Shown here in pieces: positions 1-7,453 of a stretch of 44,098 bases of DNA (position 1 is its first letter; each line of letters starts with the position of its first letter). The notes beneath the pieces are model-generated. The model did no database searches, was not told where the DNA came from, and was given only the letters and a program-made list of their open reading frames with translations. The stretch lies in contig CAZECM010000023.1 in assembly GCA_964510785.1 (NCBI GenBank), positions 1-44,098 of the forward strand. Reading direction: 5' to 3'. Both the position numbers and the translations under genes were made by a program. Source of the DNA: JAAYZM01 sp964510785 (GTDB taxonomy: Bacteria; Actinomycetota; Actinomycetes; Actinomycetales; Cellulomonadaceae).

Positions 1-530
1 CGGAACGGGTAGTGGTGGGTGCGCGAGCGGATGGTGCCGATCACCTTGTCCGGCTCCGTCGTCGCGAAGATGAACTTGATGTGCTCGGGCGGCTCCTCGA
101 CGATCTTGAGCAGCGCGTTGAAACCCTGCGAGGTCACCATGTGCGCCTCGTCGAGGATGAACACCTTGAAGCGGTCGCGCGCCGGGGCGAACGTCGCGCG
201 CTCGCGCAGGTCACGTGCGTCGTCGACCCCACCGTGGCTCGCGGCGTCGATCTCGACGACGTCGAGCGAACCCGGCCCACCGCGCGCGAGCTCGACGCAC
301 GACTCGCACGTGCCGCACGGGGTGTCCGTAGGCCCCTCGGCGCAGTTGAGGCAGCGGGCGAGCACGCGGGCGGACGTCGTCTTCCCGCAGCCGCGCGGGC
401 CGGAGAAGAGGTAGGCGTGATTGGCCCGACCCGAGCGCAGCGCCTGCTGCAAGGGGCCGGTCACGTGCTCCTGGCCCACCATCTCGGCGAACGACTCGGG
501 GCGGTAGCGGCGATACAGCGCGGTGGTCAC
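1..530 (-). CDS. dnaX: DNA polymerase III gamma/tau subunit, N-terminal part (partial)
   Basis: The minus strand encodes the first 176 residues of the clamp-loader ATPase; the gene runs off the left edge. The protein opens with VTTALYRRYRPESFAEMVGQ, typical of DnaX, followed by a Walker A motif GPRGCGKT (residues 44-51), a zinc module with cysteines around residues 60-78, and the Walker B/DEAH-type ILDEAHMVT. It loads the beta sliding clamp at the replication fork. The start is a GTG (528-530), chosen because the family sequence begins there; I see no convincing Shine-Dalgarno. The next minus-strand RNA gene upstream is ffs at 6561-6650, a usual partner of dnaX in actinobacteria, here separated by about 6 kb of other genes. 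Identification is secure. Confidence 0.95.
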   Translation of the reverse strand, partial: MTTALYRRYRPESFAEMVGQEHVTGPLQQALRSGRANHAYLFSGPRGCGKTTSARVLARCLNCAEGPTDTPCGTCESCVELARGGPGSLDVVEIDAASHGGVDDARDLRERATFAPARDRFKVFILDEAHMVTSQGFNALLKIVEEPPEHIKFIFATTEPDKVIGTIRSRTHHYPF

Positions 531-583
531 AGGAGAACCCTAGGCGTCACGACCGACGCTCGGTACCCGATGTGGACAACGTC

Positions 584-985
584 CTATCCGTCGCCCAGCG
601 CCGGGCGCACGTCGGTGTGGGCGAAGTCCTGACCGACGTAGAGCAGCGGTTCACGCCGTTCGGTGGCGAGCGCATAGCTGAAGCAGTCTCCGAGGTTCAG
701 CCCTGCGCGGTGCCCGCTCCCCCGGCCGAAGTCACGGTGAGCCTCACGCGCGATGGTCGCGTGCTCGGCGGTGAACGCGACGACCTCGACCCGAAGTGCC
801 TGCAGGAGGGAGTCGAGCCGCCTGCGTTGCTCGGGCGCGGAGCGCCGGTCGAGGACGGCGTACAGCTCGACCAGCGTCGCCGCCGAGATCTCGACCTTGT
901 CCGCTGCGAGGATCGCATCGACGAGGGCGTCCGATCCGTCCTCGCCTGAGAAGATCGCCACGATCGCGGAGGTGTCGACGATCAC
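584..985 (-). CDS. vapC: VapC-type PIN-domain ribonuclease toxin
   Basis: This 133-residue protein has the PIN-domain layout: MIVDTSAIVA with Asp4, Glu40 in the ATLVELY segment, Asp100 in NLGDCFSYALA and Asp120 near the end (YVGQDF), the four acidic residues that bind the catalytic metal. VapC toxins cleave tRNA or rRNA and are neutralised by the cognate VapB. The start codon overlaps the stop of the upstream antitoxin gene (ATGA, 982-985), so the two are translationally coupled. Length matches the family (about 130 aa). The RNA target cannot be told from the sequence. Confidence 0.92.
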   Translation of the reverse strand: MIVDTSAIVAIFSGEDGSDALVDAILAADKVEISAATLVELYAVLDRRSAPEQRRRLDSLLQALRVEVVAFTAEHATIAREAHRDFGRGSGHRAGLNLGDCFSYALATERREPLLYVGQDFAHTDVRPALGDG

Positions 986-1260
986 CGAGGCAGTCCTGCC
1001 TCGTCGTAGAGGTCTCGCTGAGCGCTACGGAAGGCGGCACGGTCTTCGTCGCTCAGGTCGCGGTGAATGTCGCGGAGCAGTGCCTCCACCTCCACTCGGC
1101 GCGCGCCAACGGTGCCCGTCTCCGAGTGCTCGATCTCCTCGAGTCGACGGCGCACCGCCTCCTCCACGGCGCTCGTCTGCGACTGCCCGGTGCGCGCCGC
1201 GAGGTCGCGCACGAGCGCATGCGTGCGTTCGTTCTTGATGTTCAACCCCACGGGCGCCAT
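982..1260 (-). CDS. vapB: VapB-type antitoxin (Rv0623-like transcription factor)
   Basis: This 92-residue protein begins MAPVGLNIKNERTHALVRDL and continues with AARTGQSQTSAVEEAVRRRLEE, the pattern of the short DNA-binding antitoxins paired with PIN toxins (PSK operon / Rv0623 family). The acidic, charged C-terminal half (SDEDRAAFRSAQRDLYDEAG) would wrap the toxin. It overlaps vapC by 4 nt. The family normally autorepresses its own operon; the operator would lie in 1261-1320, where I cannot define a clear palindrome. Confidence 0.9.
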   Translation of the reverse strand: MAPVGLNIKNERTHALVRDLAARTGQSQTSAVEEAVRRRLEEIEHSETGTVGARRVEVEALLRDIHRDLSDEDRAAFRSAQRDLYDEAGLPR

Positions 1261-1319
1261 TCTACCCCAGCCCTCTACCTTTCTACCGGCTAGGTGCGGT
1301 CACGAGGTCCCACGTCAAC

Positions 1320-1358
1320 GTGAAGACTTGTGGCCCTGTGAGGGCCACAAGTCTTCAC
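1320..1358 (-). terminator. 18-bp perfect hairpin downstream of metI
   Basis: Arms 1320-1337 and 1341-1358 are perfectly complementary (18 bp) around a 3-nt GTG loop. It lies 44 nt after the metI stop on the minus strand and 60 nt before vapB, so it most likely ends the met transport transcript. There is no U-tract, as is common for actinobacterial terminators, so it could also be an RNA-processing or protein-binding site. Confidence 0.7.
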
Positions 1359-1401
1359 TGCGATGGACGACCAGGACGGGACGCCGTCGGGCACCGCCTG
1401 G

Positions 1402-2073
1402 CTACCGCCGCAGGAACCGCCGCGCCACCGCATTGCCGGTGAACTGCGCGAGCTGCACGATCACCACGATCACGGCGACCGCGACGAACGTCACCTCCCA
1501 GTTGAAGCGCTGGTACCCGTGCCGGATCGCAAAGTCGCCCAGCCCGCCGCCGCCGATGAGCCCGGCCATCGCGGACATGTCGATGACGCCGATGAACAGG
1601 AACGTGAAGGCGAGCACGAGCGGGCCGAGCGTCTCGGGGATGATGACGGTCCGGATGATGCGCAGCCGGGAGGCCCCCATCGACCGCGCCGCCTCCACGA
1701 CCCCGGGGTCGAGTGCCACGAGGTTCTGCTCCACAAGTCGCGAGAACGCGAAGGAGGCCATGATCGACATCGGGAAGATGACGGCCTCCGTGCCGATCGA
1801 CTTGCCGACCACGGCCACGGTCACGGGCCAGATGGCCGTGATGAAGATGATGAACGGGATGGGCCGGATGAGGTTCACGAGCACGTTGAGCACGGTGTAG
1901 ACCGCGCGCGACGCGAACAGCCCGCCGCGCCGCGTGACGTAGAGGCCGATGCCCATGAGCGTGCCGAACACGGCCGCGACGGCGAGCGCGACGCCCACCA
2001 TGTAGAGGGTGTCGCCGAGTGCCTCGATGAGCAGCGGCCGCAGGTACTCCCAGTCCGTGGTGCGCGTCACCAT
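1402..2073 (-). CDS. metI: Methionine ABC transporter permease MetI
   Basis: This 223-residue membrane protein has about five or six hydrophobic segments and the ABC permease EAA-type loop, here VVEAARSMGASRLRIIRTVIIPE (split in the middle third), which docks on the ATPase MetN. Segments such as LVNLIRPIPFIIFITAIWP and IGGGGLGDFAI are typical of the D-methionine/MetI branch. It forms the inner-membrane channel for methionine import. Its start overlaps the 3' end of metN by 7 nt, showing tight coupling. It is the last gene of the metQ-metN-metI operon. Confidence 0.94.
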   Translation of the reverse strand: MVTRTTDWEYLRPLLIEALGDTLYMVGVALAVAAVFGTLMGIGLYVTRRGGLFASRAVYTVLNVLVNLIRPIPFIIFITAIWPVTVAVVGKSIGTEAVIFPMSIMASFAFSRLVEQNLVALDPGVVEAARSMGASRLRIIRTVIIPETLGPLVLAFTFLFIGVIDMSAMAGLIGGGGLGDFAIRHGYQRFNWEVTFVAVAVIVVIVQLAQFTGNAVARRFLRR

Positions 2074-3308
2074 GGCTTCCTCCTGCCGAAGACGGCGGCG
2101 ATCGCCGAGCCGAACCCACCCCTGCCCAGCAGGAGCGCTTCCTGGGAACCGGCCTCACGGGCCCGGTCTCCGCCGTCGTCCCCGTCGTCAGGAGTGCCGA
2201 CGTCGAGATCGTGGCCGACGGCGGACGCCCGTGGCCCGACGGCATCCGGGTCGGCCTTCGGGTCGGCGGCCGTGCCAAGGTCGAGCACCGTGGTGGACCT
2301 GGAGAGGTCGGCGATGAACGCGGCGATCTCGTCGTCGTCCCCGTCGAGCTCGAGGGTCAGCGAGCCGTAGGGCCGCTCGGCGATCTCCGTGATGCCGCCG
2401 TAGATGACGCTGCCCTCGACGGGGTGGTCGCGCAGTGCGCGCGTGAGCTCGGTGGCCGAGCCGCCGTCCTCGCGCACCCCGACCGTGAGGATGCGTCCCG
2501 GGTGGCGCCGGCGCAGGCGTTCGAGCGCGGCAGGACTCGGGCGGTCACGCAGCGACGTCGAGACGAAGCGACGTGTCGCGGGGTGCTGGGGCGCCGAGAA
2601 CACCTGGTAGACCTCGCCGTACTCGACCACCTTGCCGCGCTCCATGACGGCGACCCGGTCGCACGCGTACTTCACGACGTCCATCTCGTGCGTGATGACC
2701 ACGATGGTCACGCCGAGCTCAGTGTTGACGCGCCGCAGCAGGTTGAGCACGTCCTGGGTGGTCTCGGGGTCGAGGGCCGACGTCGACTCGTCGGCGAGCA
2801 GGATCCTGGGGTTGGTCGCGAGCGCCCGGGCGATGCCGACGCGCTGCTTCTGCCCGCCCGAGAGCTGGGACGGGTACTGGCGCGCCTTGTCCGTGAGCCC
2901 CACGAACTCGAGGAGCTCGGCGACCCGCTCGGCGCGGCGGGCTCGCGGCCAGCCGGCGACCTCGAGCGGGTAGGCGACGTTACCCGAGACCGTGCGCGAG
3001 GAGAGCAGGTTGAACTGCTGGAAGATCATGCCGATGCCTGCGCGCACCTCACGCAGGCGCGCCTCGCGAAGGCCGGTGATCTCGATGCCGTCGACCACGA
3101 CGGCGCCCGAGCTCGCGGGCTCGAGCGCGTTGATGAGCCGCACGAGCGTGGACTTGCCGGCGCCGGAGTAGCCGATGACGCCGAACACCTCGCCCGCGGC
3201 GATGTCGAGGGTCACGGCGTCGACGGCCGTGACCGGTCCGCTCGAGGTCTCGAACACCTTCGAGACCTCGCGGAAGCTCACCATGGGGGCGGTGGCGGTA
3301 CTGCTCAC
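2067..3308 (-). CDS. metN: Methionine ABC transporter ATP-binding protein MetN with NIL domain
   Basis: The protein has a Walker A GYSGAGKS, the signature LSGGQKQRVGIARAL, a Walker B ILLADESTSALD and the switch histidine in VVITHEMD. The C-terminal third (VEGSVIYGGITEIAERPYGS and following) resembles the NIL domain that senses methionine and inhibits transport. After it comes an extra Gly/Asp-rich tail of about 65 residues ending in GRRKPW. I chose the GTG start at 3308, which is preceded by GAGAGGA, over the open frame that continues upstream into metQ; this gives 413 aa. The operon order is metQ-metN-metI. Confidence 0.93.
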   Translation of the reverse strand: MSSTATAPMVSFREVSKVFETSSGPVTAVDAVTLDIAAGEVFGVIGYSGAGKSTLVRLINALEPASSGAVVVDGIEITGLREARLREVRAGIGMIFQQFNLLSSRTVSGNVAYPLEVAGWPRARRAERVAELLEFVGLTDKARQYPSQLSGGQKQRVGIARALATNPRILLADESTSALDPETTQDVLNLLRRVNTELGVTIVVITHEMDVVKYACDRVAVMERGKVVEYGEVYQVFSAPQHPATRRFVSTSLRDRPSPAALERLRRRHPGRILTVGVREDGGSATELTRALRDHPVEGSVIYGGITEIAERPYGSLTLELDGDDDEIAAFIADLSRSTTVLDLGTAADPKADPDAVGPRASAVGHDLDVGTPDDGDDGGDRAREAGSQEALLLGRGGFGSAIAAVFGRRKPW

Positions 3309-3333
3309 TGGGGTTCCTCTCGCAAGGTCCGAC

Positions 3334-3376
3334 GGGTCGGCGGTGTGATGGCCCCCTGGCATCACACCGCCGACCC
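3334..3376 (-). promoter_or_regulatory. 17-bp intercistronic hairpin between metQ and metN
   Basis: Arms 3334-3350 and 3360-3376 pair perfectly over 17 bp with a 9-nt loop (3351-3359). The hairpin sits just after the metQ stop (3391) and 26 nt before the metN start. Such structures after a binding-protein gene commonly protect the upstream mRNA end or reduce read-through, so that more binding protein than ATPase/permease is made. That role is inference; the pairing is visible. Confidence 0.75.
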
Positions 3377-3390
3377 TTCGGCCGTGGGCG

Positions 3391-4269
3391 TCAGCCCTGG
3401 GCGGCCGCGGTGTCTGCCTGGATCTCCTCAAGGTAGCCCTGGAGCTCGGCGGCCGTCTGGTTGGCCAGGACCGCCGTGCCACCGGACTGCGCGACGAGCG
3501 CGTCCTGGATCTCGGTCTCCTTGAACAGCGCGATCAGCGTGGCGTAGTCCGCGTTTTCCGCGTCGTCGGCCCGTGCGACCCACACGTTGATGTACGGGCG
3601 GGCGGCGTCGGAACCGGCGTCGTCCTGGTAGAGCGCGTCGGACGGGTCGAGCCCGGCGTCGGCCACGAAGTCGTTGTTGATGATCGAGGCCGCGATCGAG
3701 TTCAGCGCGATCGCCGTCTGCGCCGCGTCCACGGGGGTGACCGTGACCTTCGACTCGGGCAGCACGTCCGCCTCCGTGGAGTAGGCCGAGCCGCCGTCGC
3801 GCAGCACCACGAGGCCCGCGTCCTGCAGCACGAGCAGGCCGCGCGCGAGGTTGGACGGGTCGTTCGGGATGGCGATCTCGGCGCCGGCCGGGATCTCCTC
3901 GACGGACGTGTACTGCTTGGAGTACAGGCCGAGCGGGTAGACCGCCGTCGCCGCGATCGGCACGAGGTCCTCGTTCGCCGCGACGTTGTACTCGGACAGG
4001 TACTTGAGGTGCTGGAACTGGTTGAGGTCGAGCTCACCCTGGGTCAGCGCCGGGTTCGGCTGGGCGTAGTCCTGGAAGTCGACGACGTCGACCTTGATGC
4101 CGGCCGCTTCGGCCTTGGCCTCGAAGAGCTTCCACTGCTCGTCCGCCGCGCCGACGACGCCGATCGTGATGGGCTCGTCGCTGCCCGAGCCGTCACCCGA
4201 GGCGCACGCCCCGAGCAGGCTCACGGCGGCGAGTGCGGCGGCGGTGGAAAGGAGTGTCTTGCGGAACAT
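3391..4269 (-). CDS. metQ: Methionine-binding lipoprotein MetQ
   Basis: This 292-residue protein starts with a lipoprotein signal peptide, MFRKTLLSTAAALAAVSLLG, and a lipobox ending at Cys22 (LGAC). The mature part carries the NlpA/MetQ features: TIGVVGAADEQWKLFEAKAE, VDFQDYAQPNPAL, and LDLNQFQHLKYL. It would capture methionine outside the membrane and pass it to MetI/MetN. The start ATG is preceded by AAGTAAGGA. It heads the operon. The 350-nt upstream region is long and contains a leader ORF (4521-4622), suggesting control by attenuation. Confidence 0.94.
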   Translation of the reverse strand: MFRKTLLSTAAALAAVSLLGACASGDGSGSDEPITIGVVGAADEQWKLFEAKAEAAGIKVDVVDFQDYAQPNPALTQGELDLNQFQHLKYLSEYNVAANEDLVPIAATAVYPLGLYSKQYTSVEEIPAGAEIAIPNDPSNLARGLLVLQDAGLVVLRDGGSAYSTEADVLPESKVTVTPVDAAQTAIALNSIAASIINNDFVADAGLDPSDALYQDDAGSDAARPYINVWVARADDAENADYATLIALFKETEIQDALVAQSGGTAVLANQTAAELQGYLEEIQADTAAAQG

Positions 4270-4520
4270 GATGCGTCCTTACTTCTTGTGGTGGGCCGGG
4301 TGGGCCCGGGGTGGGTGGCACGTCGTGGTGCCGGGTCGGGGGAACGGCTCTGCCCGGGTGCGAACGCGGTGGGGTGCGCGACGACGGCCTCGCACCACTC
4401 GCCGACGGCGGCGGAGCTGGGGATGTCGTGCAGCCGCGACCGTGGACGGGCGCGGGGGTGTGGCGGGTACCTCGGCTCGGGGCCGGGTGCCGACGAGTCG
4501 GTCTGGGGCTGTTCGCCCGG
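4270..4520 (-). other. Long untranslated leader between the leader ORF and metQ
   Basis: About 250 nt of GC-rich sequence separate the leader ORF stop from metQ. I looked for a SAM-type riboswitch core and did not recognise one. A few short hairpins are possible (for example GGCAC...GTGCC near 4315-4330), but none has a following U-tract. Confidence 0.4.
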
Positions 4521-4622
4521 TCAGGCCGTCGCGGCGTCCCGCTGCAGCATTCGACAGCAGCACATCATCGACTGGCGCGGGGCCGAGTCGATGCGGTGCG
4601 AGGCGATGCCGGTGCGGGTCAT
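4521..4622 (-). CDS. Putative 33-aa leader peptide upstream of metQ, Met-Met-Cys-Cys-Cys run
   Basis: This small ORF is too short for standard gene calling. It begins MTRTGIASHRIDSAPRQS and continues MMCCCRMLQRDAATA, then stops 251 nt before metQ on the same strand. The middle resembles the His-Arg-Ile-Asp...Arg...Cys-Arg pattern of actinobacterial 'putative leader peptides' found upstream of sulfur-metabolism and transport genes, and poly-cysteine uORFs are known to attenuate cysteine genes in mycobacteria. Here two Met and three Cys codons are adjacent (4554-4568), in front of a methionine/sulfur amino acid importer. Ribosome pausing at these codons when charged tRNA is scarce could change expression of metQNI. 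I found no clear terminator/antiterminator pair after it, so the mechanism is open. Confidence 0.55.
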   Translation of the reverse strand: MTRTGIASHRIDSAPRQSMMCCCRMLQRDAATA

Positions 4623-4825
4623 GGGATGAACGATGGCCCGAATCTCACCCCGTGCGCGAACCGGGCCCGGTTTTGTCTCACTTTCTGAGATCTGCGGACG
4701 GGACCGGGGCCGCGCCCGGTGACCAGGCGAGCGTCGGATAGCGTCGGCGCACCGGACGGGCGGGTGGAGCCCGGGCCAGACCTCGGGACGGGCCGGAGGC
4801 TGGGCGGGAGTCGAAGGAGATCGTC

Positions 4826-5677
4826 ATGGCCGAGGTGCTCGTCGTCGGACCGTCGTCCTGGAACCAGCTCGTCGCGCTCGACGCGCTGCCCGAACCCCGC
4901 CCCCACATGGTCTTCGCGAACGGCGTGCACGAGACGGTGGGCGGCACGTCGGCCGGCAAGGCGCTGCACCTCGCCGAGCTGGGTCGGGACGTCGCGCTCG
5001 CGACCGCGCTCGGGGACGACGACGAGGGCCGACGCGTCGAGGCCGCCCTACGGGACGCCGGGGTGCCGCTCCTGCTCGAGCGCGCGACGCCGACCGAGCG
5101 CCACCTCAATCTCATGTCGGCCGACGGCGGGCGCGTCTCGATCTACCTCGCGGTACCGCCCGAGCCCGTGCCGGGAGCGCTCGACGCGGTCGTCGCCGCG
5201 ATGGCCGGTGCCAGGGCGCTCGTGCTCGACCTGTCCCCGCGCGCGGCCTCGCTGCTCGAGGCGGCTCGCGCCACCAACGTCCCGATCTGGACGGACCTGC
5301 ACGACTACAACGGCCGATCGTCGTTCCACCAGCCGTTCCTCGCGGCGGCCCAGTACGTGTTCTGCAACGCCGACCGGCTCGAGGATCCGGTGGCGTTCCT
5401 GCACAGCGCGGTCGCCGGCGGGGCGCGCGTCGCGGTGTGCACCCTCGGCGCGGCCGGCGCCGTCGCGGTGGACGTCACGCACGGCGAGCTGCGGGTCGCC
5501 GCGGAGCCGGTCGGGCACATCGTGGACACCAACGGGGCGGGCGACGGCTTCACCGCGGGGTTCCTCGCGGCGACGCTCGACGGCGCGGACACCGCGGCCG
5601 CCCTACGAGCCGGCGCACGCCAGGCCGCCCGCGCGCTGGGCAGCCTCCACCTCTCTCCCCTCCTCAACACCCCCTGA
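4826..5677 (+). CDS. PfkB-family carbohydrate kinase
   Basis: This 283-residue protein shows the PfkB fold: an N-terminal GGTSAGKALHLAELG (residues 39-53), the first family signature region, and the second signature DTNGAGDGFTAGFL (234-247) with the catalytic base Asp240 and the anion hole. It would phosphorylate a sugar or nucleoside with ATP in the cytoplasm; the substrate is not evident (ribokinase-like by length). The ATG is preceded by GAAGGAG. It stands alone on the plus strand, divergent from the met operon and convergent with the regulator at 5704. Confidence 0.88.
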   Translation: MAEVLVVGPSSWNQLVALDALPEPRPHMVFANGVHETVGGTSAGKALHLAELGRDVALATALGDDDEGRRVEAALRDAGVPLLLERATPTERHLNLMSADGGRVSIYLAVPPEPVPGALDAVVAAMAGARALVLDLSPRAASLLEAARATNVPIWTDLHDYNGRSSFHQPFLAAAQYVFCNADRLEDPVAFLHSAVAGGARVAVCTLGAAGAVAVDVTHGELRVAAEPVGHIVDTNGAGDGFTAGFLAATLDGADTAAALRAGARQAARALGSLHLSPLLNTP

Positions 5678-5703
5678 CCCACCAGGGACGGGGCCGGCGA
5701 GGA

Positions 5704-6057
5704 TCAGAGCAGGCCGGCGATGGCCCGGAGAGCGGCCACGTGGCGAGTGAAGGCCTCCTCGCCGGCGGGGGTCAGGCGGAGCCACGTCCGGGGGCGCCGG
5801 CCGACCTTGCCCTTCTCGACGTCGACGTAGCCGGCCCCCTCGAGGAGCGCGACCTGCTTGGAGAGCATCGAGTCGCTCACCTGCACCGAGTCACGCACGA
5901 GGGCGAACTCGACTCGCTCCATGCCGTTGAGCGCAGCGACGACGGAGAATCTCACCGCGTGGGTCAGCAGCTCGTCGAGCTCGTGGCGCGGGTGCGCGGC
6001 GACGGCCGGAGCGGCGTCGGGGTCCGTGACGTGGGCCCGGTCATCGGCAGCCGTCAC
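5704..6057 (-). CDS. Winged-helix transcriptional regulator (HTH_34-type)
   Basis: Starting at GTG 6057 the product is 117 aa. It has a single winged helix: LDELLTHAVRFSVVAALNG, then VRDSVQVSDSMLSKQVALLEGAGYVDVEKGKVGRRPRTW, where the recognition helix and wing are clear, and LTPAGEEAFTRHVAAL. This is the compact MarR/PadR-like type paired with small membrane proteins. The start overlaps the stop of the upstream membrane-protein gene (GTGA, 6054-6057), so I prefer it to the longer open frame that would run inside that gene. The ligand and target are unknown; autoregulation of the pair is likely. Confidence 0.85.
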   Translation of the reverse strand: MTAADDRAHVTDPDAAPAVAAHPRHELDELLTHAVRFSVVAALNGMERVEFALVRDSVQVSDSMLSKQVALLEGAGYVDVEKGKVGRRPRTWLRLTPAGEEAFTRHVAALRAIAGLL

Positions 6058-6500
6058 GTCCGACGCTCCCGGAGACCGCCGATCACGAGCGGCACGGCGA
6101 CGAGGAGCGCGGCGGGCCCCCAGAAGGCGATCTCGCCCTGGAACCGCCCGGTCCCCACGAACAGCGCGGCGCCGTAGAGCACGCCCGTGCCGATCCACGC
6201 CGGCGCGGTGCGACGCATCGACGTCTGGAGCGAGGCGGGTCGCGTGGCCGCCCAGCGCACCATGGCGAGCACGAAGACGAGCCAGATGCCGAGGAAGAGG
6301 CCCATACGCCACCAGAACTGCTCGACCATGCCGAGCAGGAAGGCAGCCCCGCCGAAGCCGACACCGAAAGCCGTCATGTAGAAGCCCATCCAGCCGGCGC
6401 GGGCACGCACGCTCTCCTGGACGGACGTCGCGGAGTCGAGGGCCGCGCGGGCGGCGTCAGGGGTCACGCCGTGGCCGGTGGGTGTCGTGTCGTTGCTCAT
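6054..6500 (-). CDS. Four-helix integral membrane protein, partner of the winged-helix regulator
   Basis: From ATG 6500 (MSNDTTPTGHG) the product is 148 aa with four hydrophobic segments: GWMGFYMTAFGVGFGGAAFL, MGLFLGIWLVFVLAMV, WIGTGVLYGAALFV and IAFWGPAALLVAVPLVIGG. I do not recognise a function. Upstream are a -35-like TTGCCA, a 17-nt spacer and CACGAT only 7 nt before this ATG, which suggests a leaderless transcript and supports this start over the ATG at 6509. It is coupled to the downstream regulator gene. Confidence 0.75.
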   Translation of the reverse strand: MSNDTTPTGHGVTPDAARAALDSATSVQESVRARAGWMGFYMTAFGVGFGGAAFLLGMVEQFWWRMGLFLGIWLVFVLAMVRWAATRPASLQTSMRRTAPAWIGTGVLYGAALFVGTGRFQGEIAFWGPAALLVAVPLVIGGLRERRT

Positions 6501-6560
6501 GCGCACCATCGTGGCATGTGCTTTCCGTATTGGCAACTACTTACCGACCGAGGCAAGCAA

Positions 6561-6650
6561 GGACCCCCCGCACACCCGCCAGAGCCCGCCTGCCCTTGCT
6601 GCCTTCCGGCCCTGGGGGAGTTCAGCGAGATGACGCCGCACGAGGGGTCG
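6561..6650 (-). ncRNA. ffs: Bacterial small signal recognition particle RNA
   Basis: The minus strand holds the SRP domain IV core: the asymmetric loop and tetraloop CCAGGGCCGGAAGGCAGCAA (complement of about 6595-6614), flanked by CGTCATCTCGCTGAAC upstream and GGCAGGCGGGCTCTGGCGGG downstream, with GACCCC/GGGGTC pairing the ends. The RNA binds Ffh and targets nascent membrane proteins. A -10 element TAGACT (6657-6662) places the 5' end near 6650. The 4.5S-type short form fits actinobacteria. Ends are estimated to within a few nt. Confidence 0.9.
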
Positions 6651-6782
6651 CCGGGAAGTCTACCCGGGGGCCGGAGAAGGTGCGGCGGGCGCCCGGGAAG
6701 GTCGGGGGAAGCGCACCTGCCTAGCGTGCGGAGCGACATCGGGACGATTCCCGCAATCGACGCAAACCGCTAGGAGCACCCC

Positions 6783-7367
6783 ATGACCACCACGACCGAC
6801 CAGGTCCGCCCCGCCCGCAACGGCGTGGACGTCCCCACCCTGTTCGCCACGATCGACGCCGTGCGCGAGCACAACGAGATCGCCGACTTCACGTTCCGCG
6901 CCCGCAACACCTGGATCAGCGGCACCCACAACCGCACCTCGATCCAGGGCTTCTACGGCGCGGGCCACGAAGACACGAGCCGGCAGACCGCCTTCACGTT
7001 CGACGCCGACCACCCGGCCGTCCTGGTCGGGGCCAACAACGGCCCGACGGCGGTCGAGTCGCTGATGCACGCCATCGCCGCGTGCCTCACCCACGGCATC
7101 GCCAACATCGCCGCCGCCCGGGGGGTCACGCTGCACCGCGTCGAGTCCCGCGTCGAGGGCGACATCGACCTGCTCGGCGTCCTCGGCCTCGACCCCGGCA
7201 CCCGCAACGGCTACTCGCAGCTGCGCGTCTCGTTCGAGATCGAGGGCGACGCCACCCCCGCGGAGCTCGAAGCCCTCGTGCACCGCTCGAGGGACCGTTC
7301 CGCCGTCTACGACGTCCTCACGAACGGCACGCAGGTGCTCGTCGACGTCACCGTCCCGCAGCGCTGA
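6783..7367 (+). CDS. OsmC-family protein
   Basis: This 194-residue protein has the OsmC layout: FTFRARNTWISGTHNRT, the central ESLMHAIAACLTHGIANIAAARGV helix with the conserved Cys, and the end TNGTQVLVDVTV. OsmC proteins reduce organic hydroperoxides with a Cys pair or act on related substrates; I see one conserved Cys (in AACLTHG) but not the second usual one in the first half, so peroxidase activity is uncertain. The ATG follows CTAGGAGCACC. It is followed, after a strong hairpin, by an FAD monooxygenase-like gene and a large regulator. Confidence 0.85.
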   Translation: MTTTTDQVRPARNGVDVPTLFATIDAVREHNEIADFTFRARNTWISGTHNRTSIQGFYGAGHEDTSRQTAFTFDADHPAVLVGANNGPTAVESLMHAIAACLTHGIANIAAARGVTLHRVESRVEGDIDLLGVLGLDPGTRNGYSQLRVSFEIEGDATPAELEALVHRSRDRSAVYDVLTNGTQVLVDVTVPQR

Positions 7368-7393
7368 CCGGCACCCAGGTCCAGCACCGCGCC

Positions 7394-7433
7394 GCTGGTG
7401 CGGGCACGCCCCGACCGGACAGCCCGCACCAGC
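7394..7433 (+). promoter_or_regulatory. 12-bp intercistronic hairpin
   Basis: Arms 7394-7405 and 7422-7433 pair perfectly over 12 bp with a 16-nt loop, between the osmC-like stop (7367) and the next start (7454). It may be a weak terminator or a stabiliser that sets the ratio of the two products. Confidence 0.55.
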
Positions 7434-7453
7434 ACGTCCCACGAGGAGAACTC

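Noticed and set aside
2067..3482. 471-residue MetN
   Set aside because: The first 58 residues lie in the hairpin and in metQ and do not match the family; GTG 3308 with its RBS is preferred.
4270..4629. SAM riboswitch upstream of metQ
   Set aside because: The long leader invites one, but I found neither the SAM-I kink-turn sequence nor a SAM-II/SAM-IV core; the leader ORF explains the region better.
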